From assembly GCA_937901865.1 (NCBI GenBank), contig CALDID010000002.1, forward strand, positions 1 through 11,775: a DNA stretch of 11,775 nt, read 5' to 3'. The stretch is from an uncultured Treponema sp. (lineage in GTDB: Bacteria > Spirochaetota > Spirochaetia > Treponematales > Treponemataceae). Below are positions 5,851 through 11,775 of the stretch, in pieces. Position 1 is the stretch's first letter; the number at the start of each line of letters is the position of its first letter. A program made the position numbers and the translations under genes. Below the pieces are notes generated by a model. The model was not told the DNA's origin, did no database searches, and saw only the letters and a program-made list of their open reading frames with translations.

Positions 5851-5961
5851 CAGGCACAGCCTGATTTGTAAAACCACAGGCAGCTTTCAGGCATAGCCTG
5901 TTTCTCAAAACACATGTTTCTTTGCAGGCACAGCCTGATTTGTCAGACACAGGCAGCTGCT
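5851..5961. repeat. Three tandem 37-bp repeats with CAGGC-ACA-GCCTG hairpin core
   Basis: Units start at 5851, 5888 and 5925, each exactly 37 bp. Each opens with the 13-bp hairpin CAGGCAYAGCCTG (5-bp arms, 3-nt loop), then ATTTGT or TTTCTC and a CACAGG-type segment; units one and three end in CACAGGCAGCT. The same 13-mer occurs at 6670-6682 inside the transporter gene and at 11003-11015 after prfA. A diverged form lies at 6082-6094 (CAGGGAACACCTG). The array lies between the divergent promoters of sppA and the transporter. Confidence 0.8.
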
Positions 5962-5982
5962 CAAGATACAGGTTTGTAAGGC

Positions 5983-6012
5983 TTGACAGCAGCACAGAAA
6001 AACGGCTATTGT
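5983..6012 (+). promoter_or_regulatory. Possible promoter of the transporter/cyclase operon
   Basis: A consensus TTGACA (5983-5988) is followed after 18 bp by TATTGT (6007-6012), a fair -10. It is the best promoter-like pair in the 345-bp gap between sppA and the transporter. The rest of that gap holds the 37-bp repeats and no gene. A short palindrome, TTCGTCA-T-TGACGAA (6099-6113), lies just before the transporter's ribosome-binding site and could cover it in the mRNA. Confidence 0.4.
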
Positions 6013-6123
6013 TACAGATATGAAACGACCTTAGGCGACAAAAAATAATCCAATCTTACTTTTACGCATTATCTCAATTCACAGGGAACACCTGTTTATT
6101 CGTCATTGACGAAAAGGATTATT

Positions 6124-7302
6124 ATGTCTTTTAAGGATTTTTTCTCTCACAAAAAGGCGACCATGCCTTTATACATTGTCAGTTTTTTCAATTCACTCGT
6201 ATTTTTCGCGCCAGTCGCTCTTTTTGTACGCACACGCTGCGGAATCACCCTCTCGCAATTCTTTTATCTGCAAGTCATTTCATCGCTGTGCGTTTTTGCG
6301 CTCGAAATCCCCTGCGGCGTTCTCACCGACAAAATCGGCTACAAAAAATCGCTGATTCTCGCGCAATTACTGCTTACAACTGTGCGATTGCTGTTTTTTA
6401 TCGGCGGCAATTTTTACCTGTTCGCCCTTGCCTCCGTCATTGAAGCAACTTCGATGTGCTTTGAGTCGGGGACGGTAGAGGCGTATTATTACACGCTTTT
6501 CGGCGAGGAGAAATATCTCAAAGTATCGTCTATCGCGTCCTCATTTGCCACGGCTTCCTTTATCATCAGCACGCTGCTTTTTGTGCCGATAAATGCGTTT
6601 CTCGGAATGAACTATCTCCTTTTATTCACGCTCTTTTCTCATATCATCGCCCTTATCGCTTCTTTTTTCCAGGCACAGCCTGTTTCTCAAACACAGGGTG
6701 TTTCTCAACCGACACACGCACAAGAAAAACAAAACACGAAGAAGTTGATAAAAAAAATCGTAACCAATCCTGCATTGATAGCAATCTTTTTTGTGTCGTC
6801 GTTTTTGTCGCTGGGGGTGTACATCGTCAACTTTTTCTTTATCATCAAGCTCGAAGAATGCGGCATAAACGAAAACGCAATCAGCGCGGTCATTCTCGGC
6901 TATTCGGCGATAGAGCTGTTATCTCCGCTGATTGTTCCGCGGCTCGAAAAGCTCAACGAAAAGGCGGCGTTGCCTGCACTTTTTGCGCTCAATGCACTGC
7001 TCACGTTCGCCCTTTACAAAAGCACGAATTACGCGGTGTTCGCTCCGATGCTGCTGTTGCCGCTCGTGATGAGTTTGCCACGCTCGCTGTTGTCAAAGGC
7101 GCAAAACAAGCTCATCGACGCTTTAGAACTCGGCGAAAACAGAGCGACCGTCTTATCCGTGCTCAATCAAGGCGCGAACTTGTGCGATGTCGTTTTTTTG
7201 TTCCTCGCTTCTGCCGCCGCGAACGTGAATATGCTCTTTTTAGGCACAGCAATTTTATTCCTGCTCTTAGCAATTCTGACGGCACTGCGTTATAATAAGT
7301 AA
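6124..7302 (+). CDS. Major facilitator superfamily transporter
   Basis: A 392-residue integral membrane protein with about twelve hydrophobic segments in two halves. MFS motif A is clear in the loop after the second segment: G65-V-L-T-D69-K-I-G72-Y-K-K. The charged cytoplasmic loop joining the halves spans about residues 183-212. I chose the ATG at 6124 with AAGGA (6114-6118) 5 nt upstream; the open frame reaches back to a TTG at 6106 inside a palindrome. Odd feature: the loop begins QAQPVSQTQGVSQP, encoded by a copy of the dispersed CAGGC-ACA-GCCTG repeat (from 6670), inserted in frame. This suggests a repeat that settled where a flexible loop tolerates it. The substrate cannot be told. Only 44 nt and no terminator separate it from the diguanylate cyclase, so the two are likely cotranscribed. 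Confidence 0.85.
   Translation: MSFKDFFSHKKATMPLYIVSFFNSLVFFAPVALFVRTRCGITLSQFFYLQVISSLCVFALEIPCGVLTDKIGYKKSLILAQLLLTTVRLLFFIGGNFYLFALASVIEATSMCFESGTVEAYYYTLFGEEKYLKVSSIASSFATASFIISTLLFVPINAFLGMNYLLLFTLFSHIIALIASFFQAQPVSQTQGVSQPTHAQEKQNTKKLIKKIVTNPALIAIFFVSSFLSLGVYIVNFFFIIKLEECGINENAISAVILGYSAIELLSPLIVPRLEKLNEKAALPALFALNALLTFALYKSTNYAVFAPMLLLPLVMSLPRSLLSKAQNKLIDALELGENRATVLSVLNQGANLCDVVFLFLASAAANVNMLFLGTAILFLLLAILTALRYNK
6670..6710 (+). repeat. Dispersed hairpin repeat inside the transporter gene
   Basis: CAGGCACAGCCTG at 6670-6682 is identical to intergenic copies at 5851, 5925 and 11003. The following TTTCTCAAACACAGG also matches the intergenic unit at 5888 closely (TTTCTCAAAACACATG). A second TTTCTCAA follows at 6701. 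It stays in the reading frame and encodes Gln/Ser/Pro-rich loop residues from Gln183. Confidence 0.75.
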
Positions 7303-7346
7303 TATAAGATTCTTCTGCAAAACAACACACACAAGGAGCGCACTGT

Positions 7347-8426
7347 ATGAACGAAGAAAATCTGTCGGCGATTGAAATCTATATGTCGAATGTGTTTAAG
7401 ATTGTAATTTTGCTCTTTCCGCTGTCTACGATTGCCGCGGCGGCTTTCGCAATCACGATGAAAATGCTTTTCGGCTATTATCCTGAAGTTTCCGCGACGC
7501 TCCTTGCGGTTTTTGCCTCGTCCTGCACGGCGTATCTTTTGATTGCTCTTGTGCTTTTGAAGCATAGTTTTACGAGCGACGGCGCACTCAAGGCGGGAAG
7601 AATAAAAAAAGGCAAAATCTATGTCGCCGTTCTTGAGCTGATTCAGTGGAATTTTATGTGCATAGTGCTTACCCGAAGCGAATCTTTTATGTTCTATGCG
7701 TATTTTTTGATGCTCGATGTGTTTTTTCTGGATAGCCGCTTTGTGCTTTTGATGATTGGAGAGCTGTCGCTGTCAACTATTGCGCAATGGTGTATTCGTC
7801 CAAGCATTTTTCTGCCTGCCGCGAACAGCCTTTTTGCGCCGAATTTGCTTTTGCGCCTCATTTTTCTCTTCCTCACCTCGTTTTGTCTGTGGCTCATAAC
7901 GTATCTTGTTGAAACGAAACTCGCAAAAGAGCTGGAAAAACTTGCCGATTTTGACACGCTTACCCTTCTTCACAACCGCCGCAGTATGAAAAGCCTCATC
8001 GCTTCGATGATGAAGAGTGCGCAAAAGGGAGACGGCACGTTCAGCCTTTTGATGTGCGACCTCGACAATTTCAAGCGTATTAACGACACTTACGGACACG
8101 ATTGCGGCGATTTAATCCTCAAAACCGTGGCGAATATTATTTCGTGCGATGTGCGAAAAGATGATGAGGTGTTTCGTTACGGCGGCGAGGAGATTTTGGT
8201 GATGGTGCGAGCCGACAAGGAAGTTAGCGCACACGTTGCCGAGCGTATCAGAGCCGACATCGAAAAAGAGCGCGTGAGCTACAACAGCGAAGACATTGGC
8301 ATTACGGTTACCATCGGAGTGGCAAGCTACCGCGCGGACAAAAGCATTGACGAGCTTATCAAAATCGCCGATAACCGCCTTTATTTCGGCAAACAGCACG
8401 GCAAAAATCAAGTCGTCAACGCATAA
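7347..8426 (+). CDS. Membrane-bound diguanylate cyclase (GGDEF domain)
   Basis: A 359-residue protein making the second messenger c-di-GMP from two GTP. Residues 15-187 hold about six hydrophobic segments, a membrane sensor of no family I recognise. A short helical linker (LVETKLAKELEKLADFD) leads into the GGDEF domain at about 200-358: DTLTLLHNRRS (203-213), the metal-binding Asp238 in CDLDNFKRINDTYGHDCGD, and the active-site loop RYGGEEI (277-283), an accepted GGEE variant. An RxxD inhibitory site (Arg270 to Asp273) sits exactly five residues before GGEE, so product feedback inhibition is expected. No EAL domain is present. The start has GGAG (7335-7338) 8 nt upstream. It follows the transporter gene by 44 nt on the same strand, so its output may be tied to whatever that carrier moves. 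Confidence 0.92.
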   Translation: MNEENLSAIEIYMSNVFKIVILLFPLSTIAAAAFAITMKMLFGYYPEVSATLLAVFASSCTAYLLIALVLLKHSFTSDGALKAGRIKKGKIYVAVLELIQWNFMCIVLTRSESFMFYAYFLMLDVFFLDSRFVLLMIGELSLSTIAQWCIRPSIFLPAANSLFAPNLLLRLIFLFLTSFCLWLITYLVETKLAKELEKLADFDTLTLLHNRRSMKSLIASMMKSAQKGDGTFSLLMCDLDNFKRINDTYGHDCGDLILKTVANIISCDVRKDDEVFRYGGEEILVMVRADKEVSAHVAERIRADIEKERVSYNSEDIGITVTIGVASYRADKSIDELIKIADNRLYFGKQHGKNQVVNA

Positions 8427-8453
8427 AGTTCACATCGTCGGGAATTCCCCACG

Positions 8454-9734
8454 CTATTTTGACTGCGCAAAGAGCCAATCGCGAATGCCCTCGATGTTGT
8501 ATGCGATGCTCCAAGTGTACATATGGCTGCCGCCTGCAAACACGTTCATTCGGATATCTGCGTCTTTTTCAAGCATTGCCGACACGTTCTCTTTCATCTC
8601 GTCTGCGCTCGCCTTTGGATTCCACATCGCCTCTCCGCGCGCGACCTTTGAGCCAAGACTTTCCCACAAATCCACCGCCTTGCTCATTTCGGGATACGCC
8701 TTTTCGTCGCCCTCGCACACGACAATCCACAGCTTTTTGTCTTTCATCGCCGCCATTTCCTCGACATTCCACTGACCCGCGACCAAAAACTGCGCCGCAA
8801 ACAAATCGGGGTGCTTGTCGCTAATCGCGATATTGCTCATACAGCCTTGCGATTGCCCCGTGCCGTAAATGCGATTTTCGTCCACCGCGTAATTTTCAAT
8901 CACGAAATGCAACAGATTATCCACCGCCGTCAAGCCGACCGACCACTGATAGCCGTCCTGCGTGAGCGCGCCGAATTTTTGCACCATCGAAAGCGGATAC
9001 TGCACCGCCACCACAATCGCGCTGTGTTTCGCCTGCTCCGCCTCTGTCGCCCAAATCGTCGCGCCGTTGCCCTGCGTCAGAGTCGCCGTGTCGATGTTCG
9101 TATCTGCGCTTGCGTCGGGAATAAAGAAGACGAGCGGATATTTCTCCGCCGCGCTGTAGCCCTCAGGCAGATAGAAGAAATACGGCAATGTAATCCCCGT
9201 TTCCGCGTCGGCAAACGATTTTTTCTCAAAATCCTCAATGACCAGCTCTTTCGCGCTCACCGAAGTCCACGCCTCGCCGCTCGCCTTGAAAATCGTGCCG
9301 TCTTTTGCGCGAATATCGGCAGTCTGCACGACCGACGCACTCAAATCCACAGGCGTTCCCTCGTCGTCGAATCGCGGACCGTCTCCCTGCTTTTCCTCGC
9401 CGTCGGCTTTCTTTGGGCGCGCTGGCATTTTTCCGCCCGTTGCGTCCCATTTGTTTTCGTACGCAAGGTGGATTTTTACGCTTTTTCCTTCAAAATCCAC
9501 AGCGTCGATTTTTCTGCCCTCCACGCGATACGTTTCGAGCGTTACAGAATCTGGGTCGATTTCCTTTGCGTATTCCACGATGACCGCCGACACTTTTTGC
9601 CCGTCGCCGAAGCTCTCCGCAATGGTGCTGACTGTGGGATTTTTAATGTGTGTTTGATTTTGCTTAGAAGCGCAGGAGCAGACGAAAAGCGCACAAGACA
9701 ACAGTGCGACCGCCCCCATTCCAGTGTGTTTCAT
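8454..9734 (-). CDS. Lipoprotein esterase, alpha/beta hydrolase with EstA-like N-terminal Ig domain
   Basis: A 426-residue secreted lipoprotein. The signal peptide ends in a relaxed lipobox V18-C19-S20-C21. Residues 45-165 look like the Ig-like domain preceding the catalytic domain in Thermotoga EstA-type esterases (VSAVIVEYAKEIDPDSV, then alternating beta segments). A charged, low-complexity insert lies at about 95-125. The alpha/beta hydrolase domain (about 180-426) has the nucleophile elbow G293-Q-S295-Q-G297, a probable acid Asp343 (VCEGDEKAYP) and His404 in GGSHMYTW. This resembles feruloyl-esterase and PHB-depolymerase-like enzymes that cleave short acyl or aryl esters, for example on plant polysaccharides; the real substrate is unknown. 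The ATG at 9734 has GGAG (plus-strand CTCC, 9741-9744) 6 nt upstream. The gene is convergent with the cyclase gene (27 bp apart) and divergent from prfA. Confidence 0.86.
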   Translation of the reverse strand: MKHTGMGAVALLSCALFVCSCASKQNQTHIKNPTVSTIAESFGDGQKVSAVIVEYAKEIDPDSVTLETYRVEGRKIDAVDFEGKSVKIHLAYENKWDATGGKMPARPKKADGEEKQGDGPRFDDEGTPVDLSASVVQTADIRAKDGTIFKASGEAWTSVSAKELVIEDFEKKSFADAETGITLPYFFYLPEGYSAAEKYPLVFFIPDASADTNIDTATLTQGNGATIWATEAEQAKHSAIVVAVQYPLSMVQKFGALTQDGYQWSVGLTAVDNLLHFVIENYAVDENRIYGTGQSQGCMSNIAISDKHPDLFAAQFLVAGQWNVEEMAAMKDKKLWIVVCEGDEKAYPEMSKAVDLWESLGSKVARGEAMWNPKASADEMKENVSAMLEKDADIRMNVFAGGSHMYTWSIAYNIEGIRDWLFAQSK

Positions 9735-9797
9735 GGTATTCTCCAGAAAAAATAAAACTAAAGGGTAGCGGCAGACTCCCGCAACGAGATTTTCTGT

Positions 9798-9826
9798 ACT
9801 CTACCAAATCACAGCCTCAGTGTCCA
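9798..9826 (-). promoter_or_regulatory. Probable promoter of the esterase gene
   Basis: On the minus strand, TGGACA (9821-9826) and TAGAGT (9798-9803) are separated by 17 bp. They match the sigma70 hexamers at five and four of six positions. The start would lie near 9791, leaving a leader of about 57 nt before the esterase ATG. Confidence 0.45.
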
Positions 9827-9922
9827 CTAAAACTTTTGTTATCGCAAAAAACAGTGAGCCGTGCTAGCAAAAATCTTTTATACCACTAGCATAAATCGCT
9901 AAATCATTGTATTGTATCACTT

Positions 9923-11002
9923 ATGGATTTAGTGAAGAAACTCGAAGAATTGTCCGCACGTTTCAAGGAAACAAGCGAAATGGTGCAGGACGCGGAACTT
10001 GTCAAAGACCAAAAGAAATACAAAGATGTTATGCGCGAGCATCAGCATTTGACGGAGCTGATGGAGATTTACGCGGAATACAAAAAAGTGTTGAGCGGCA
10101 TTGAAGAGGCGACGCTGATGATTACCGCCGAAGATGACGTGGATATGAAAGAAATGGCGCGCGAGGAGCTCAAGAGCCTTGAGGAGAAAAAGCCGCAGAT
10201 TGAAGAGCAGCTCAAGCTCAAGCTCATTCCGCCAGACCCGCTCGACGAAAAGAACATTATTCTTGAAATCCGTTCTGCTGCAGGCGGCGACGAGGCAAGT
10301 CTTTTTGTGCGCGATGTGTGGGAAATGTATTGCCACCTTGCAGACCGACGCGGCTGGAAATACGAAACGATGGAAGCGCAGGAAACCGAAGTCGGCGGCT
10401 TTAACAAAATCGTAACTTCGATTTCAGGCAAATTCGTCTACGGAACATTGCGCTGGGAGTCGGGCGTTCACCGCGTTCAGCGCGTGCCTGCCACAGAAAG
10501 TCAGGGCAGATTGCAGACTTCGACCGTTACGGTTGCGGTGCTTCCTGAAGCAGAGGAAACCGAAATCGACATCAAGCCAGAAGATGTGCGCGTGGACGTT
10601 ATGCGTGCAGGAGGTCCTGGCGGTCAGTGCGTCAACACGACGGATTCTGCGGTTCGCTTGACGCATATTCCGACGGGCATCGTGGTTATTCAGCAGGACG
10701 AAAAGAGCCAGATTAAGAACAAGGCAAAGGCGTTCCGTGTGTTGCGCGCGAGGCTGTTCGACCTTGAGGAGAGCAAGAAGCAGGCAGAGCGCGCGGCAAC
10801 GCGTAAGGGTATGGTCGGCACGGGCGCGAGAAGCGAGAAAATCCGCACTTACAATTATCCGCAAGACCGCGTAACCGACCACCGCATCAACTACAGCCAG
10901 CACAATTTGCCGAGCTTTATGATGGGCGATATGGACGATATGCTTGACGCGCTCAACGTGTACGCAAAAGAAGAGCAGTTCAAAGACATCGGTGTTGACT
11001 GA
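9923..11002 (+). CDS. prfA: Peptide chain release factor 1
   Basis: The 359-residue class I release factor ends translation at UAA and UAG. The N-terminal helical domain (1-100) is followed by the conserved RSAAGGDEASLF (117-128). The stop-codon-reading PxT motif characteristic of RF1 is P189-A-T191 in RVQRVPATESQG; RF2 would have SPF. The catalytic G233-G-Q235 lies in GPGGQCVNTTDSAVRLTH. Its own stop is UGA, which RF1 does not read. Length is normal for the family. The first ATG is the natural start by alignment of MDLVKKLEEL with family N-termini. No Shine-Dalgarno precedes it: upstream is only AT-rich sequence (ATTGTATCACTT), so initiation may rely on an unstructured or very short leader. 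The prmC gene that often follows prfA is not visible downstream. A hairpin repeat begins one base after the stop codon. Confidence 0.97.
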   Translation: MDLVKKLEELSARFKETSEMVQDAELVKDQKKYKDVMREHQHLTELMEIYAEYKKVLSGIEEATLMITAEDDVDMKEMAREELKSLEEKKPQIEEQLKLKLIPPDPLDEKNIILEIRSAAGGDEASLFVRDVWEMYCHLADRRGWKYETMEAQETEVGGFNKIVTSISGKFVYGTLRWESGVHRVQRVPATESQGRLQTSTVTVAVLPEAEETEIDIKPEDVRVDVMRAGGPGGQCVNTTDSAVRLTHIPTGIVVIQQDEKSQIKNKAKAFRVLRARLFDLEESKKQAERAATRKGMVGTGARSEKIRTYNYPQDRVTDHRINYSQHNLPSFMMGDMDDMLDALNVYAKEEQFKDIGVD

Positions 11003-11015
11003 CAGGCACAGCCTG
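11003..11015. repeat. Dispersed hairpin repeat directly after the prfA stop
   Basis: CAGGCACAGCCTG follows the TGA stop immediately and continues CTTTGTAAAGG, like the intergenic units near 5851. The 5-bp stem with a T-rich tail is terminator-like but too short to be a convincing intrinsic terminator. Confidence 0.7.
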
Positions 11016-11348
11016 CTTTGTAAAGGTCGAGGACGGCTTTTGCCGCGCAAGTGCCCGCTTGACACAAAACGGCGCACGCAGCAGAACTTATCAAATCTTT
11101 TACATACGGAGACATTGCATAAATGCTTCGAGCGAAACAGTTTCAAAAGTCGAATGGATTGCTAATTTTCTGTGCAATATTTTTTGCTTCTTCGTGATTC
11201 ATTTCATTCTTATTACGCTGTCAAGTTTTTTGAAAGCAAACGCAAAAATTTCTGGTTTCTCATCGCGCTGTCGCTCCACTTGGACGGGCGCGGACACTGT
11301 TTGCGCAGGGATAAACTGGCTTCTTCTCCCCGCTTGCGTTTGCTTTGC
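11016..11348. other. Gene-poor region with an inverted repeat
   Basis: I recognise no gene here. AAAGCAAACGCAA (11233-11245) is perfectly inverted as TTGCGTTTGCTTT (11334-11346), 13 bp each and 88 bp apart, ending 3 bp before the phosphatase stop codon. A possible 24-residue reading frame (11123-11197, plus), with GGAG 11 nt upstream, reads like an isolated signal peptide: MLRAKQFQKSN, then GLLIFCAIFFASS. It may be the remnant of a secreted-protein gene or chance. CGGC-TTTT-GCCG at 11035-11046 is a 4-bp hairpin without a T-tract. Confidence 0.45.
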
Positions 11349-11775
11349 TTACTTCCAAATGAATTGAAGCATGGTGATGTCGTCTGCCTGTTCCGCCTCG
11401 CCAGCGAATGCGTCGATTCTCTCGCACATTTTTTTGAGCGTGTCGGGAGCAGAAAGAAGACCGATTTCTTTTATCGCCTCCAAAAGCCGTTCATCGCCAA
11501 AAAGCTCATTTCTGCTGTTCGTTGCTTCGGTTACGCCATCGGAATAGACGAAAATGCGGTCGCCTTTTGAAAGCGTGATTGTATGCTCAACATACTGAAA
11601 ATCTTCCATGCCGCCGAGAACGAAATTCGGCTTGGTCGTAAGATACGAAAATTTGCCGTTTTGGAAAAGCACTGGAGCAGGATGCCCCGCGTTCACAAAG
11701 CGGAGTTCACCTGTCGAAAAACAGAAGATTCCGAGCCAGCAGGTGACGAACAGCCCCGAATCGTTGTTCTTGCAC
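11349..11775 (-). CDS. SpoIIE/RsbU-type PP2C serine phosphatase, 5' end beyond window
   Basis: The C-terminal 141 residues of a PP2C-like phosphatase of the SpoIIE/RsbU class; the gene continues past the right edge. The reading frame is open from the edge: a GLFVTCWLGIF strand, STGELRFVNAGHPAPVLF (the NAGH motif), VLGGMEDFQY, the metal-binding Asp in IFVYSDGVTEATN, the FGDERLLEAI helix and the terminal ADDITMLQFIWK with its metal-binding Asp pair. In this family such domains dephosphorylate anti-sigma-factor antagonists in partner-switching stress pathways and usually follow a sensor or HAMP region, which would lie outside this window. No anti-sigma or STAS protein is present here to name a partner. 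The apparent start at 11696 is only an internal GTG (Val) and not the real start. Confidence 0.9.
   Translation of the reverse strand, partial: CKNNDSGLFVTCWLGIFCFSTGELRFVNAGHPAPVLFQNGKFSYLTTKPNFVLGGMEDFQYVEHTITLSKGDRIFVYSDGVTEATNSRNELFGDERLLEAIKEIGLLSAPDTLKKMCERIDAFAGEAEQADDITMLQFIWK

Noticed and set aside
7242..7250. AGGCACAGC at the end of the transporter gene as another repeat copy
   Set aside because: Only the left half matches; the right arm GCCTG is missing, and it encodes normal membrane-helix residues.
8427..8453. GGGAATTCCC palindrome (8440-8449) as a bidirectional terminator between convergent genes
   Set aside because: No loop and no T-tract on either strand; a perfect 10-bp palindrome containing a common restriction site is not terminator-like.
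8811..9755. Long plus-strand open frame opposite the esterase gene
   Set aside because: Arg/His-rich translation with no motifs; the minus frame has lipobox, GQSQG elbow and ribosome site, so this is its shadow.
10424..11146. Minus-strand frame over the prfA 3' half
   Set aside because: Cys/Arg/His-rich antisense shadow of a universally conserved gene; no ribosome site.
11233..11346. 13-bp inverted repeat as terminator of the phosphatase gene
   Set aside because: 88-nt loop and no T-tract after the arm on the minus strand; better reported as a repeat.
11172..11570. Plus-strand frame overlapping the phosphatase
   Set aside because: Opposes a clear SpoIIE-type domain; low-complexity basic translation without motifs.

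Overview
The window reads as bacterial chromosome, most likely from a Treponema-like spirochaete. This is an inference from the phosphofructokinase clade (the clade of trypanosomal PFK and spirochaete TP0108-type proteins), two lipoproteins with relaxed lipoboxes, and an ordinary mix of housekeeping, signalling and esterase genes. There is no rRNA, tRNA or CRISPR array.

Layout. Positions 1-2430 are visibly AT-rich and look accessory: an XRE-type regulator (minus) faces a two-gene unit (plus) made of a 92-residue protein and a large lipoprotein with a transglutaminase-like Cys-His-Asp domain. A near-consensus promoter and a cluster of GCTATACTTTT / AAGCTATATA repeats lie between them. The gap 2425-2745 holds four tandem 22-bp palindromic repeats inside a longer inverted repeat, then the terminator of the next gene. 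Positions 2746-5778 are a minus-strand block: ATP-type 6-phosphofructokinase with its own promoter and terminator, a YgjV-like membrane protein with a GNAT-like tail, and an SppA-type serine peptidase. Positions 6124-8426 (plus) carry an MFS transporter and a membrane diguanylate cyclase, probably one operon. A convergent lipoprotein esterase (EstA type) follows at 8454-9734. It diverges from prfA (release factor 1, 9923-11002). The window ends in a 5'-truncated SpoIIE/RsbU-type phosphatase (minus).

Most unusual features. (1) A dispersed hairpin repeat with core CAGGC-ACA-GCCTG occurs as three tandem 37-bp copies between sppA and the transporter gene. It also occurs in frame inside the transporter's central loop and one base after the prfA stop. 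A reverse or diverged version forms the 3' end of sppA, with a compensatory change in the stem. It behaves like a small palindromic element able to live inside genes. (2) The 22-bp tandem palindrome array. (3) The regulator / small protein / transglutaminase-like lipoprotein cassette, whose job is unknown.

Several starts were moved from the longest reading frame to a start preceded by a Shine-Dalgarno sequence (regulator, small protein, lipoprotein, sppA, transporter).
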